DNA of 64,000 nt, taken from UBA7702 sp040776805 (GTDB taxonomy: Bacteria; Bacillota; Dehalobacteriia; UBA7702). The stretch is from positions 186,001-250,000 of the forward strand of contig JAXGZS010000001.1 in NCBI GenBank assembly GCA_040776805.1. Direction: 5' to 3'. Numbering within the stretch: the stretch's first letter is position 1; each line of letters starts with the position of its first letter. Made by a program: the position numbers and the translations under genes. This document shows positions 22,258-32,358 of the stretch, piece after piece. The notes below the pieces were generated by a model. That model had not been told where the DNA came from. It did no database searches and saw nothing but the letters and a program-made list of their open reading frames with translations.

Positions 22258-23313
22258 ATGAAAGGTTCTGCCATCACCGTATTTCCTGGCAACAACAGCG
22301 CCGCGGGGTTTTACTCCTATTACCACAGCGGTCTTGGTGCCATGGATTGGATCTATATTTTAAAGGGCGGACCCGGTACGGGAAAATCCACCTTTATGCG
22401 CCATCTCGCCGCGTCCTTCCGTGACCGCGGCTTTAACGTGGAGCTTTGGCAATGTTCTTCCGACGATGATTCCCTGGACGGACTTTTGATTCCGGCGCTC
22501 TCCACAGCCGTCATCGACGGCACGGCTCCTCACACCATGGATCCGGTTTACCCCGGTGTGCGGGAGGTCATCCTGAACTTCGGTGATTATTGGCGAACCG
22601 GCGTCCTTGTCAAAGACGGCGCCGCCATCATTGCCCTGACCGATCGCATCAAAGCCGCCTTCGATCAGGCCTACGACCATCTGAAAGCCGCCGGGGACTA
22701 TGACGGCGCGCTTCTGCGGCTCCGCCAAGATCAGGAGAACAAAGACGACAGGGCGGAAATCGAGGATGTGGTAAATAGCATCTTCGGCGGTGAAAAGGGT
22801 GTGACACGCCATCTTTTCGCCGCCGCGGTGACGCCTTCCGGTATTCGGGATCTGACCTTCGATATCTGCCGCGATCTGAAAAACCGTTATTTTCTCCGGG
22901 GCAAACGCGGTTTGGGCCAACAAAGGTATCTTCAGGCCGTGATGGCCGCCGCGGAGAAATACAGTGTATCGATGGATATTTACCATGGGCACCTGCACCC
23001 CGATGAAGTGGTCATGGTGGTGCTGCCCGCTCTTGACGCTGTGGTTGCGGCGGCGGAGATCATTCCCGCAGAGGAAATCAGGGAGGGCGACCGCATCATC
23101 GCTTTTGTTGGGGAAAAGACAAAGGAGGAAGAACAACAACTGGTGGAAAAAAGAGACGACGCCATCAAGCGGGGCGCCGCGGAGATCGACAAAGCCCACC
23201 GTCTCCATGATGACCTGGAGTTGTTTTACAGTGGCGCCATGGATTTTGAAAGCATTTCCCGTTTGGAAAAAACAGTCTTCCAAAATATACTAAAAAGCGC
23301 GTCAAAAGACTGA
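22258..23313 (+). CDS. Conserved P-loop ATPase of unknown function (PRK06851-like)
   Basis: A 351-residue cytoplasmic protein. It opens with FPGNNSAAGFYSYYHSGLG, then a textbook Walker A ILKGGPGTGKSTFMRHL near 35-50. After residue 215 comes a second, matching context, NRYFLRGKRGLGQQRYLQAV. In relatives I recall, this position holds another intact P-loop; here the GKS/T residues are lost (GLGQQ). The family, found mainly in Firmicutes, has no established function. It has its own GGGAGG site, a possible attenuator upstream, and precedes uvrB by 45 bases. Co-transcription with the uvr genes is possible but uvrB may have a promoter at its end. Confidence 0.72.
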   Translation: MKGSAITVFPGNNSAAGFYSYYHSGLGAMDWIYILKGGPGTGKSTFMRHLAASFRDRGFNVELWQCSSDDDSLDGLLIPALSTAVIDGTAPHTMDPVYPGVREVILNFGDYWRTGVLVKDGAAIIALTDRIKAAFDQAYDHLKAAGDYDGALLRLRQDQENKDDRAEIEDVVNSIFGGEKGVTRHLFAAAVTPSGIRDLTFDICRDLKNRYFLRGKRGLGQQRYLQAVMAAAEKYSVSMDIYHGHLHPDEVVMVVLPALDAVVAAAEIIPAEEIREGDRIIAFVGEKTKEEEQQLVEKRDDAIKRGAAEIDKAHRLHDDLELFYSGAMDFESISRLEKTVFQNILKSASKD

Positions 23314-23358
23314 AAATATGGTATAATAAATCATCATATCTATGTTATGAAGGATTTT

Positions 23359-25386
23359 ATGAACGCTATGGGTGAATTTAAATTAACGGCTCCTTTTAAG
23401 CCGGCGGGGGGGCAAAAAGACGCCATCGATTCCCTGCTTTACGGCCTTAATCAGGGGGAGCGAGAACAAATTTTAATGGGGGTCACCGGTTCCGGCAAAA
23501 CCTTTACCATGGCCAACGTGATCGCAAAAATGAACTGTCCCGCTTTGGTGATGGTGCATAATAAGACTTTGGCCGCCCAGCTTTGCGGTGAATTCAAGGA
23601 GTTTTTCCCGGAAAATGCCGTGGAATACTTCGTCAGTTTTTACGATTATTATCAGCCCGAGGCCTATGTCCCCCGCACCGATACGTATATTGAAAAAGAT
23701 TCCTCCATCAACGATGAAATCGAGCGTCTCCGTCACGCCGCCACGGCCTCCCTTTTTGAGCGGCGCGACGTGATCATCGTCGCCAGCGTCTCCGCCATCT
23801 ATGGTCTCGGTAACCCCGAGGACTACAGTACCATGGCGGTGAGCCTCTGGGAGGGACAGGTTATTGACCGCGATGAGATCATCAAAAAACTGATTTCCAT
23901 TCAGTACACGCGCAACAATATGGATTTAAACCGTTCGGAATTCCGGGTAAGAGGGGATATTCTGGAAATCTATCCCGCCTCCGCCACGGAACAGATTTTG
24001 CGCGTGGAGATGTTCGGCGATGAAATTGAACGCATCGTGGAAACGGATATCGTCACCGGTGAGGTGCTGCACAATCTTCGCCACGTGATGGTCTTCCCGG
24101 CCTCCCACTATGTCACAGGGGAAGCGCGGCTGAAGATCGCGGTGGAAAACATCAAGGAGGAATTGGAGGAGCGCCTCAGCGAACTGCGCGCCGCCAACAA
24201 GCTCTTAGAAGCCCAGCGTTTGGAACAGCGTACCCGCTTTGATTTGGAGATGATGGAGGAGGTGGGCTACTGTCAGGGCATCGAAAACTATTCCCGCCAT
24301 CTCACCGCCCGGCAGCCGGGGGAAGCCCCCTATACCTTGCTGGACTTTTTCCCCGATGACTTTTTGCTCTTTGCCGATGAAAGCCACGTGACCATTCCCC
24401 AGATCGGCGGCATGTACCGGGGGGATCGCGCCCGGAAAGAAGTCTTGATCGACTACGGCTTCCGTCTGCCTTCCGCCTTGGATAACCGCCCGCTGAAATT
24501 TGAGGAATTTGAAAAGAAGATCAATCGCATCATCTACGTTTCCGCCACCCCGGGCAATTACGAACTGGCGCAAAACGCCAGGATTACAGAACAGATCATC
24601 CGTCCCACAGGGCTTCTTGACCCCAAAGTGGAGGTGCGGCCCATCGCCGGCCAGATCGACGACTTAACCGCGGAAATCAACGATCGCATCGCCAAGCACG
24701 AACGGGTCCTGATCACAACGCTGACCAAGCGAATGGCGGAAGATCTCACCAAATATTTGCAGGAAATCGGCATCAAAGTTACTTATTTGCATTACGATGT
24801 GAAAACCTTGGAACGGACGGAGATCATCCGCAATCTGCGTCTCGGCACCTATGACGTGCTGGTAGGGATTAACCTTTTAAGAGAAGGGCTGGACCTGCCG
24901 GAGGTTTCTTTGGTGGTCATTTTAGACGCGGATAAGGAAGGTTTCCTCCGGGCGGAGCGAGCTCTGATCCAGACCATCGGCCGGGCTGCCCGGAACGATC
25001 ACGGTACGGTGATCATGTATGCCGATCGGATCACCGATTCGATGAAAAAGGCCATCGACGAGACGAACCGCCGCAGAGAAGTCCAAAAAGCTTATAACGA
25101 AGCCCATGGCATTGTGCCCAAAACCATTATCAAGGACGTGCGGGATAACCTTGCCGTCACCTATGAGGAAAAAGGCGAAAAACAGCAACTTTCCCAGTGG
25201 GTGAAGGATAAAAAGAAGCGGGAACGGGTCATCGCTTCCCTGGAAAAAGAAATGAAACAGGCGGCCAAACGTCTTGATTTCGAAAAAGCGGCCAAACTTC
25301 GGGATATGATCATGGAGTTGCGGGCCGCAGCCAGGGGTACGCAAAAAATCACAAGCCAAAAAGAACAGGAAGAACAGGAATTCTAA
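23359..25386 (+). CDS. uvrB: Excinuclease ABC subunit B
   Basis: Central helicase-like component of nucleotide excision repair. It takes the lesion from UvrA and recruits UvrC. The 675-residue protein has Walker A GVTGSGKTFTMAN near 42, the beta-hairpin YYQPEAYVPRTDTYIEKD near 95, DESHVTIPQIGGMYRGDR near 340, helicase motif VI QTIGRAARN and a C-terminal UVR domain (LEKEMKQAAKRLDFEKAAKL) that contacts UvrC. Two in-frame ATGs occur; the second is chosen as it lies nine bases after AAGGAT. No Bacillus-type LexA box was seen upstream. First gene of uvrB-uvrA-uvrC-ABC-F. Confidence 0.97.
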   Translation: MNAMGEFKLTAPFKPAGGQKDAIDSLLYGLNQGEREQILMGVTGSGKTFTMANVIAKMNCPALVMVHNKTLAAQLCGEFKEFFPENAVEYFVSFYDYYQPEAYVPRTDTYIEKDSSINDEIERLRHAATASLFERRDVIIVASVSAIYGLGNPEDYSTMAVSLWEGQVIDRDEIIKKLISIQYTRNNMDLNRSEFRVRGDILEIYPASATEQILRVEMFGDEIERIVETDIVTGEVLHNLRHVMVFPASHYVTGEARLKIAVENIKEELEERLSELRAANKLLEAQRLEQRTRFDLEMMEEVGYCQGIENYSRHLTARQPGEAPYTLLDFFPDDFLLFADESHVTIPQIGGMYRGDRARKEVLIDYGFRLPSALDNRPLKFEEFEKKINRIIYVSATPGNYELAQNARITEQIIRPTGLLDPKVEVRPIAGQIDDLTAEINDRIAKHERVLITTLTKRMAEDLTKYLQEIGIKVTYLHYDVKTLERTEIIRNLRLGTYDVLVGINLLREGLDLPEVSLVVILDADKEGFLRAERALIQTIGRAARNDHGTVIMYADRITDSMKKAIDETNRRREVQKAYNEAHGIVPKTIIKDVRDNLAVTYEEKGEKQQLSQWVKDKKKRERVIASLEKEMKQAAKRLDFEKAAKLRDMIMELRAAARGTQKITSQKEQEEQEF

Positions 25387-25389
25387 TCT

Positions 25390-28221
25390 ATGAACGAGTT
25401 TATTACGATCAAAGGCGCCAGAGAGCATAATTTACAGAATATCGATCTTAAAATCCCCCGTGATAAGATGGTGGTCATCACCGGTATCAGCGGTTCCGGT
25501 AAAAGCTCCTTGGCCTTTGATACGATCTATGCCGAAGGTCAGCGGCGCTATATGGAAAGCCTTTCCTCCTATGCCCGCCAATTCTTAGGGCAGATGGAAA
25601 AACCCGATGTTGACGATATTGAGGGGCTTTCCCCCGCCATCTCCATTGACCAGAAAACCACCAGCAAAAATCCGCGTTCCACCGTGGGTACGGTGACGGA
25701 AATCTACGACTACCTGCGCCTGCTCTACGCCAGGGTCGGTCATCCCCATTGCCCCCAGTGCGGCAAGCCCATTGAACGGCAGACCGTCGATCAGATTGTC
25801 GACGCCGTCAAAGCGCTGCCCCCGGCGACGAAGATTCAAATCTTAGCGCCTCTCGTCAGAGGCAGAAAAGGAGAATATCAGAAGCTTTTTGAAAACGCGA
25901 AGAAAAAAGGTTTTGTCCGCGTTTTGGTCGACGGGGAAATGCGCAGTCTCGATGAGGAGATCATTCTGAAAAAACAGGTGAAGCACAATATTTCCCTTGT
26001 CGTCGACAGACTGATCATCAAAGAGGATATGAACCGCCGTTTGAGCGACTCTTTGGAACTGGCCCTGAACGAAGGGGAGGGCCTGGTGGAAGTGGAGATC
26101 ATCGGCAAAGAAACGCGGCTTTTCAGCCGCAATTTCGCTTGCCCCGAATGTAATGTCAGCATCGGCGAAATGACGCCCCGGATGTTTTCCTTCAACAGCC
26201 CCTTCGGCGCCTGCCCCAGCTGTGACGGTCTCGGTTTTACCATGAAAATCGATCCCGATTTCGTCATACCCGATAAGAACCTCAGTATCAACGAGGGCGC
26301 CGTCGTAACGCTGAACATCGGCAATATGTCCAGCTGGTTTTACCAATGTTTGGCCGCCGTGGCCAAAGAATGCGGTTTTTCCCTGGATACGCCCGTCAAA
26401 GAGCTGCGCGAAGAGGACATGCGGGTACTCCTTTACGGCCTGCCCCAAAACCGCCGCATCAAAGTGGTTTACGAACATCACGACGGGGAGAAAAAGACCT
26501 ACAATTCCAGCTGGGAAGGGCTGATCAACAATTACCAGCGCCGTTACAGAGAAACGAATTCCAACTATATCCGGGAGGAGTTCGAAAAATATATGTCCTT
26601 CAAACCCTGTACCGATTGCCGGGGCAAACGCCTCAAAAAAGAGAGTATGGCCGTGACGGTGGGGGGTCTCAACATCACCGAAATCACCGATTTTTCCATC
26701 CGGGAAGCCGTGGCTTTCTTCCAACAGCTGGAACTGACGGAGCGGGAAGCCTTCATCGCCAAACAGGTGCTGAAAGAAATCAAGGGGCGTTTGAAGTTTT
26801 TGTCCGACGTGGGTCTCGATTACATGACCCTCTCTCGCGGCAGCGGCACGCTTTCCGGCGGCGAAGCCCAGCGCATTCGCCTCGCCACCCAGATCGGTTC
26901 TTCCTTGATGGGGGTTTTGTACATCCTCGACGAACCCAGCATCGGCCTGCATCAGCGGGATAACGCCAAGCTCATTGAGACGCTGCATCATTTAAGAGAT
27001 CTCGGCAATACGGTGATTGTGGTGGAGCACGATGAGGAGACCATGCGCGCCTCCGATTACATTGTCGACATCGGCCCCGCCGCCGGCATTCACGGCGGCA
27101 AAGTGGTGGCCTGCGGCACGCCCCAGGAAATGCTGGAAAAGGAACATTCCGTGACCGCCGACTATTTGTCCGGCAGAAAGAAAATTGAGGTGCCGAAAAA
27201 GCGCCGCCCCATCGGCGATCGGGCCATCGAGATCATCGGCGCCGAAAAGAATAATCTGCGGAAAATCGACGTCAAAATTCCCCTGGGCGTCTTCGTGGCC
27301 GTCACCGGTGTTTCCGGTTCCGGGAAAAGCACCCTGATCGACGACATTCTTTATCATACCTTGGCCCACAAGCTGAACCGGGCCCGGATCTCCCCGGAGA
27401 ATTTTGCCGAGATCCGCGGTCTTCAATATTTGGACAAGGTCATCGATATCGACCAGAGTCCCATCGGCCGTACGCCCCGGAGCAATCCGGCGACGTATAC
27501 CGGGGTTTTCGATCATATCCGGGACATCTTCGCCGAAACGAAGGAGGCCCGCGCCAGAGGCTATAAGAAAGGCCGTTTCAGCTTCAATGTCAAAGGCGGT
27601 CGCTGTGAGGCCTGCCAGGGCGACGGCATCATCAAGATCGAGATGCATTTTCTCCCCGATATCTATGTTCCCTGCGAAGTCTGTAAGGGCAAGCGTTACA
27701 ACAGAGAGACCTTGGAAGCCACCTACAAGGGAAAGAACATTGCCGATATCTTAGCGATGACCGTTGATGAGGCCTGCGATTTCTTTGAAAACATTCCGAA
27801 AATTTACCGTAAGATGAAGACTCTGCAAGATGTCGGGTTGGGCTATATTCAGCTGGGTCAGAGCGCCACAACCCTCTCCGGCGGCGAAGCCCAGCGGGTG
27901 AAGCTGGCCACGGAACTGAGCCGCCGCAGCACCGGCAACACCATCTATATTCTTGACGAGCCCACCACGGGGCTGCACAGCGCCGACATCGCCTGCCTCC
28001 TCCACGTATTGAACCGCCTTGTGGACGGCGGCGATTCGGTGGTCGTCATCGAACACAATCTCGACGTCATCAAAACCGCGGACTACATCATTGATCTGGG
28101 TCCTGAAGGCGGCAGCGAAGGGGGCACCGTCATTGCCCGGGGCACCCCGGAGGAAGTGGCGAAAAACGAACGTTCCTATACGGGACAATTTTTAAAGGCG
28201 AAACTGAAAGAAAATGGATAA
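25390..28221 (+). CDS. uvrA: Excinuclease ABC subunit A
   Basis: Damage-recognising ABC-type ATPase of nucleotide excision repair; it dimerises and loads UvrB. The 943-residue protein has two nucleotide-binding modules (Walker A GISGSGKSSLAFDTI near 31-45 and GVSGSGKSTLIDDIL near 640), each with its LSGGEAQR signature. Zinc-binding cysteine pairs are seen at CPQCGKPIE, CPECNVS/CPSCDGLG and CEACQGDG...CEVCKGKRY. Length matches the family. It begins three bases after the uvrB stop and overlaps uvrC by eight bases, so the three subunits are translated from one message. Confidence 0.97.
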   Translation: MNEFITIKGAREHNLQNIDLKIPRDKMVVITGISGSGKSSLAFDTIYAEGQRRYMESLSSYARQFLGQMEKPDVDDIEGLSPAISIDQKTTSKNPRSTVGTVTEIYDYLRLLYARVGHPHCPQCGKPIERQTVDQIVDAVKALPPATKIQILAPLVRGRKGEYQKLFENAKKKGFVRVLVDGEMRSLDEEIILKKQVKHNISLVVDRLIIKEDMNRRLSDSLELALNEGEGLVEVEIIGKETRLFSRNFACPECNVSIGEMTPRMFSFNSPFGACPSCDGLGFTMKIDPDFVIPDKNLSINEGAVVTLNIGNMSSWFYQCLAAVAKECGFSLDTPVKELREEDMRVLLYGLPQNRRIKVVYEHHDGEKKTYNSSWEGLINNYQRRYRETNSNYIREEFEKYMSFKPCTDCRGKRLKKESMAVTVGGLNITEITDFSIREAVAFFQQLELTEREAFIAKQVLKEIKGRLKFLSDVGLDYMTLSRGSGTLSGGEAQRIRLATQIGSSLMGVLYILDEPSIGLHQRDNAKLIETLHHLRDLGNTVIVVEHDEETMRASDYIVDIGPAAGIHGGKVVACGTPQEMLEKEHSVTADYLSGRKKIEVPKKRRPIGDRAIEIIGAEKNNLRKIDVKIPLGVFVAVTGVSGSGKSTLIDDILYHTLAHKLNRARISPENFAEIRGLQYLDKVIDIDQSPIGRTPRSNPATYTGVFDHIRDIFAETKEARARGYKKGRFSFNVKGGRCEACQGDGIIKIEMHFLPDIYVPCEVCKGKRYNRETLEATYKGKNIADILAMTVDEACDFFENIPKIYRKMKTLQDVGLGYIQLGQSATTLSGGEAQRVKLATELSRRSTGNTIYILDEPTTGLHSADIACLLHVLNRLVDGGDSVVVIEHNLDVIKTADYIIDLGPEGGSEGGTVIARGTPEEVAKNERSYTGQFLKAKLKENG

Positions 28222-30076
28222 AGCTTTTTGGCAGGAAAAATTAAAGAATCTCCCGGCGCACCCCGGCGTTTATCTTTTCAAAGACGAAGCGGGTCGCGTG
28301 ATCTACGTGGGGAAAGCGGAAAACCTGAAATCCCGGGTTTCCTCCTATTTTTTGGACAGCAAAAACATGGCTCCCAAAACCCTGGCCATGCGGGAAAAAG
28401 CGAGAGATCTTGAAACCATTCTGGTGGATTCCGCCGCCGAGGCGCTGCTTTTGGAATGCAATCTGATCAAGCGTTACCGCCCGCGATACAACATCATGCT
28501 GAAAGACGATAAGACCTATCCCTATCTGAAACTGACCTTAGGGGAGGCGTATCCCCGGCTCATCGTCACGCGGCAGTATAAGAATGATAAAGGGAAGTAT
28601 TTCGGCCCCTTTACCAACGTGGGGGCGATGAACGATACCGTCGCTTTGCTGAAGCAGTTCTTTCCCTTGCGCGGTTGCGGCACGAAAATGGGGCGGTCGA
28701 AAGATCGGGTTTGTCTCAATTACGACCTCGGCAACTGTCCCGGCCCCTGTATGGGGAAAATATCCCAAAAGAATTATGGGGAAACGGTCAAGGCCATCGA
28801 CGGTTTTTTAAGCGGCGACAGCGGCGAGATTCGGCGCTTGCTCAAGGCGAAAATGGAAGATCACGCCAAGGAACTGCAATTTGAAAAGGCCGCCGCCTGC
28901 CGCGATCAACTCAAAGCCGTGGACACCGTTTTGGCCAAACAGAAAATTTCCGCCGCCAATGTCCGGGACGACCGTGATATCATCGCCGTTGCCCGGGAGG
29001 GGGAAGAGGCCGCGGTGACGGTCTTCTTCATCCGCAACGGTCGCCTGATCGGTCGGGAGCACCGCTTCATCACCGGTTGCGGCGACCAGGACGACGGGGA
29101 AATCCTACGCCTGTTCCTGCCGGAATTCTACGGCGGTGACCGGCGGATTCCCCGCCAGCTCTATGTACCCGTACTTCCCGCGGAAACCGAAGTTGTTACG
29201 GAAATCCTCAGTTCCCGCCGGGACGGCCCTGTGCACTTTCTTGTGCCCCAAAAAGGGGAAAAGCGGCGATTGCTGGAATTGGCGGCAAAAAACGGCGCCC
29301 TGCTGCTGGCGGAAGAAAAGCGGGATAAGAATAAGGACGATACCGACGTTTGCGCGGCCCTGGAAAACCTCCGCACCGCACTGGGACTGCCCTATACGCC
29401 TCGGCGCATCGAATGCTACGATATTTCCCACGTACAGGGAGCCTATACCGTCGGCTCCATGATCGTCTTCATCGACGGCAAGCCGAAAAAGGATCAGTAC
29501 CGCAAGTTTAAAATCAAGAACGTAGCGGGGATCGACGATTTTGCCTCTTTAAATGAGGTGCTGGACCGCCGTTTTAAGCGGGGCATCGAGGAAAAGCAGG
29601 CGGGGAAAACCGCGGGCTTCGCCGATTTTCCCGATTTGTTTCTGATCGACGGCGGCAAAGGACAGCTTTCCGCGACATTGAAAATTAGAGAAAAGTATCA
29701 CTCCGCCATCCCCTTCGTTTCCTTGGCCAAGCGCGAAGAAGAGCTGATGCTCCCGGATCAGGAGGCGCCGCTGCTGCTCCCCAAAGGCAGCCCGGAATTC
29801 CATCTCATCCAGCGGATCCGCGACGAAGCCCACCGCTTTGCCATTTCCTTTCACCGGCAGCTGCGGGCAAAAGGCCAGACCCGCTCCATCCTGGAAGACA
29901 TTCCCGGCATCGGTCCGGCCCGTCAAAAGGCGCTGCAAAAACATTTTAAATCAACACGCGCCATCGAACATGCCACCGTGGAAGAACTGATGCTGGTGGA
30001 GCAGATGACCAAGGCGGCAGCTACGGCGGTGTATGATTTTTTCCGTTTGCGGGAACATACCAATGAGAAAGAGTGA
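28214..30076 (+). CDS. uvrC: Excinuclease ABC subunit C
   Basis: Dual nuclease that cuts 3' and 5' of the lesion in the UvrB-DNA complex. The 620-residue protein has an N-terminal GIY-YIG domain (HPGVYLFKDEAGRVIYVGKA), a central UVR domain (KAKMEDHAKELQFEKAAACR) near 210, an RNase H-like C-terminal nuclease (CYDISHVQGAYTVGSMIVF, LFLIDGGKGQLSA) and a terminal HhH pair (LEDIPGIGPARQKALQKHF). Length and order are standard. Its ATG lies within the end of uvrA, and an ABC-F gene follows at once. Confidence 0.97.
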   Translation: MDKAFWQEKLKNLPAHPGVYLFKDEAGRVIYVGKAENLKSRVSSYFLDSKNMAPKTLAMREKARDLETILVDSAAEALLLECNLIKRYRPRYNIMLKDDKTYPYLKLTLGEAYPRLIVTRQYKNDKGKYFGPFTNVGAMNDTVALLKQFFPLRGCGTKMGRSKDRVCLNYDLGNCPGPCMGKISQKNYGETVKAIDGFLSGDSGEIRRLLKAKMEDHAKELQFEKAAACRDQLKAVDTVLAKQKISAANVRDDRDIIAVAREGEEAAVTVFFIRNGRLIGREHRFITGCGDQDDGEILRLFLPEFYGGDRRIPRQLYVPVLPAETEVVTEILSSRRDGPVHFLVPQKGEKRRLLELAAKNGALLLAEEKRDKNKDDTDVCAALENLRTALGLPYTPRRIECYDISHVQGAYTVGSMIVFIDGKPKKDQYRKFKIKNVAGIDDFASLNEVLDRRFKRGIEEKQAGKTAGFADFPDLFLIDGGKGQLSATLKIREKYHSAIPFVSLAKREEELMLPDQEAPLLLPKGSPEFHLIQRIRDEAHRFAISFHRQLRAKGQTRSILEDIPGIGPARQKALQKHFKSTRAIEHATVEELMLVEQMTKAAATAVYDFFRLREHTNEKE

Positions 30077-30084
30077 CAGAAAAA

Positions 30085-31635
30085 ATGAGCTTACTGGAAG
30101 TCCATGAAATTTCCCATACCTACGGGGATAAATCTCTGTATCGCAAGGCGTCCTTTGATTTGTTCAAGGGGGAGCATATGGGATTGGTGGGACCAAACGG
30201 CGCCGGAAAATCCACGCTGATGAAAAGCCTCGTCGGCGAGGTCGTTCCCGATACGGGTTTCATCCGCTGGCAGAATAAGGCCAAAATCGGACACCTGGAC
30301 CAATATGCCAGCGTCGATCCGGAGGAAACCATCGAATCCTATTTGAAGAGCGCTTTTAAGGAATTGTTCGCGGCGGAAAAGAAATTGATGGAAGTCAATG
30401 AAGCGCTGACAAAGCACCCCGACGAGATTTTGCTGAAAACCGCTTCTTCCCTCCAGGATATGCTGGAACAGAAAGATTTTTATGCGGTGGACAGCAAGGT
30501 GCAGCGCGTCGCCGCGGGTCTCGGCTTGACCCCTTTGGGCTTGGAACGCCCCTTGAAGAAGCTCAGCGGCGGTCAGCGGGCCAAAGTCATTTTAGCGAAA
30601 TTGCTCCTTGCCGACGTCGACGTACTGCTTTTGGACGAGCCAACGAATTTCCTTGACACGGAGCACATCGAGTGGTTGACGAAATATCTGAAAAGCTTCA
30701 AAGGCGCGTTTATCGTCATCTCCCACGACCATTCTTTTTTGAACGATATTTGTACCTGTATCCTGGACGTGGAATTTGACACGCTGAAGAAATATACGGG
30801 GAATTATGACGCCTTCCTGGGCCAAAAAGAGCTGAAACAGGCGGAATACGTCCGCGCTTACGAGCATCAAAAGAAGGAGATCGCAAAAACCGAAGACTAT
30901 ATCGCGAAGAATAAAGCACGAGCCGCCACGGCGGCCATGGCCAAAAGCCGCCAGAAGAAGCTGGCTAAAATCGACCGCCTCGCCACGCCGCAGACGCGGC
31001 CGAAAGCGCATTTTAAATTTCCCTATCAGGAAATTTCCACCCAAAAGGCCCTTGCTTTAAATGACTTGGAAATCGGTTACTACTATTCCTTGATGCCGAA
31101 ACTGTCCCTGACCGTTGCCACGGGAAGCAAAACCGCGGTGACCGGTTTTAACGGGATCGGCAAGAGTACTTTGCTGAAGACGCTGATCGGCGAAATTCCC
31201 GCCATCAAGGGAAATTTTCAATTTGGTGAAAAGACCGTTATCGGTTATTATGAGCAGGATCTGCGCTTTGGCGACGACCAGAAAACGCCTTTGGCTTATC
31301 TCCTGGATCTCTTTCCCAAAATGACGGTGAAGGAACTCCGTGGCGCGTTGGCCAAATGCGGTATCAGCGCGGAACACATCGACCGCAGTATCGCGACCCT
31401 CTCCGGGGGAGAGCAAAGCAAAGTGAAACTTTGCGTTTTGACGCTGACGCCGGCGAATTTTCTGATTCTTGACGAACCCACCAATCATCTCGACGCCCAA
31501 GCCAAAGAGGGGCTGGAAAAAGCGATCCGCAATTTTAAAGGCACGGTTTTGTTCGTTTCCCACGACCCCTTGTTTTATCGGGATTGGGCGGACCGTGTCA
31601 TCGACATTGAAGAACATATCATCATCAATGATTAA
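30085..31635 (+). CDS. ABC-F family ATPase
   Basis: A 516-residue soluble protein with two ABC modules and no membrane domain, so it acts on the ribosome rather than in transport. Walker A sequences are GLVGPNGAGKSTLMKSLVGE near 32 and GFNGIGKSTLLKTLIGE near 350. Signature and Walker B blocks are LSGGQRAKVILAKLLLADVD and LSGGEQSKVKL...LDEPTNHLD. The inter-domain linker (about 235-320) is rich in Lys/Arg/Ala (KAEDY-type helix pair including KNKARAATAAMAKSRQKKLA), the P-site tRNA interaction motif. Which ABC-F subgroup it belongs to (YbiT, YdiF or antibiotic resistance) is not settled. An in-frame GTG at 30073 overlapping uvrC is an alternative start. Confidence 0.88.
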   Translation: MSLLEVHEISHTYGDKSLYRKASFDLFKGEHMGLVGPNGAGKSTLMKSLVGEVVPDTGFIRWQNKAKIGHLDQYASVDPEETIESYLKSAFKELFAAEKKLMEVNEALTKHPDEILLKTASSLQDMLEQKDFYAVDSKVQRVAAGLGLTPLGLERPLKKLSGGQRAKVILAKLLLADVDVLLLDEPTNFLDTEHIEWLTKYLKSFKGAFIVISHDHSFLNDICTCILDVEFDTLKKYTGNYDAFLGQKELKQAEYVRAYEHQKKEIAKTEDYIAKNKARAATAAMAKSRQKKLAKIDRLATPQTRPKAHFKFPYQEISTQKALALNDLEIGYYYSLMPKLSLTVATGSKTAVTGFNGIGKSTLLKTLIGEIPAIKGNFQFGEKTVIGYYEQDLRFGDDQKTPLAYLLDLFPKMTVKELRGALAKCGISAEHIDRSIATLSGGEQSKVKLCVLTLTPANFLILDEPTNHLDAQAKEGLEKAIRNFKGTVLFVSHDPLFYRDWADRVIDIEEHIIIND

Positions 31636-31768
31636 ATTATATATCTAGATGTTTAAATATTTGCGCAATTGTCTTATTGCTATTGTTTGTTTATGTATTT
31701 GAATGTATTATATACGTTAGACTATTATTTGGGTATAGGTTGTGAAAAAAAAGAAAGTAGGTGGATTC

Positions 31769-32296
31769 ATGATCGACAGAAAAAAGAGAAATGAAGAAAT
31801 CATGTACGCGTGCGCCGATGTTTTTTATGAAAAAGGCATTGAGAAAGCTACTATGAGAAATTTCTCGGAAGCGACGGGTTATTCTCCCGCGACGATTTAC
31901 CAAAGTTTTCAGGACAAACGGGAAATCGTCGAAAACTGTCTCACCTTCTCCGTAGAGAAGAGAAACGAACTGATCGCCGAGGTTATGGAAAAGAACAAGA
32001 ACACCCCAGAGAAGATTTTCAAAAGTCTCCAGCGCAAAGAAAAAGAAATGATGAAATGGACCGTTGTCATCGTCCGCATCATCACTTCGCCGTATTACCG
32101 TGATATGCACGGGAGTTTGGAAGAAGTTAGCATGAACGCCATTGAAAAGTACAATGATATCTTCGACGAAGAAGTCATCATCTTGTTTATGCTTTATTAT
32201 GCCGCGCTGAACTACTATGTGATTTCAGGGAGCGAAGAGTACTTCCGCAAGGAAGAAAAGTTCATTGAAGCGGAAGTTTTAAAACGCATCAAGTAA
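31769..32296 (+). CDS. TetR-family transcriptional regulator
   Basis: A 175-residue repressor-type protein. The N-terminal HTH is evident in the stretch from FYEKGIEKATMRNFSEATGY to SPATIYQSFQDKREIVENCL (residues 17-55). The C-terminal ligand domain is unlike families that I recognise. The ATG follows GTAGGTGG. It has no obvious partner gene: the ABC-F gene upstream is 130 bases away and the next region is non-coding. The AT-rich upstream stretch (31640-31740) contains TGTATTATATACG, possibly part of an autoregulatory site. Confidence 0.85.
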   Translation: MIDRKKRNEEIMYACADVFYEKGIEKATMRNFSEATGYSPATIYQSFQDKREIVENCLTFSVEKRNELIAEVMEKNKNTPEKIFKSLQRKEKEMMKWTVVIVRIITSPYYRDMHGSLEEVSMNAIEKYNDIFDEEVIILFMLYYAALNYYVISGSEEYFRKEEKFIEAEVLKRIK

Positions 32297-32358
32297 GCGT
32301 ATCCCGTGAATTGACGGAAAAAAGGGGCTTAGACGTTGAAGCAGCCCTACAAAAAGAA

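Noticed and set aside
23290..23360. LexA operator before uvrB
   Set aside because: No GAAC-N4-GTTC or close variant was found in the upstream sequence.
25843..26991. A 382-codon antisense frame inside uvrA
   Set aside because: uvrA is certain on the other strand. The antisense frame has no known motif and arises from GC-biased codon use.
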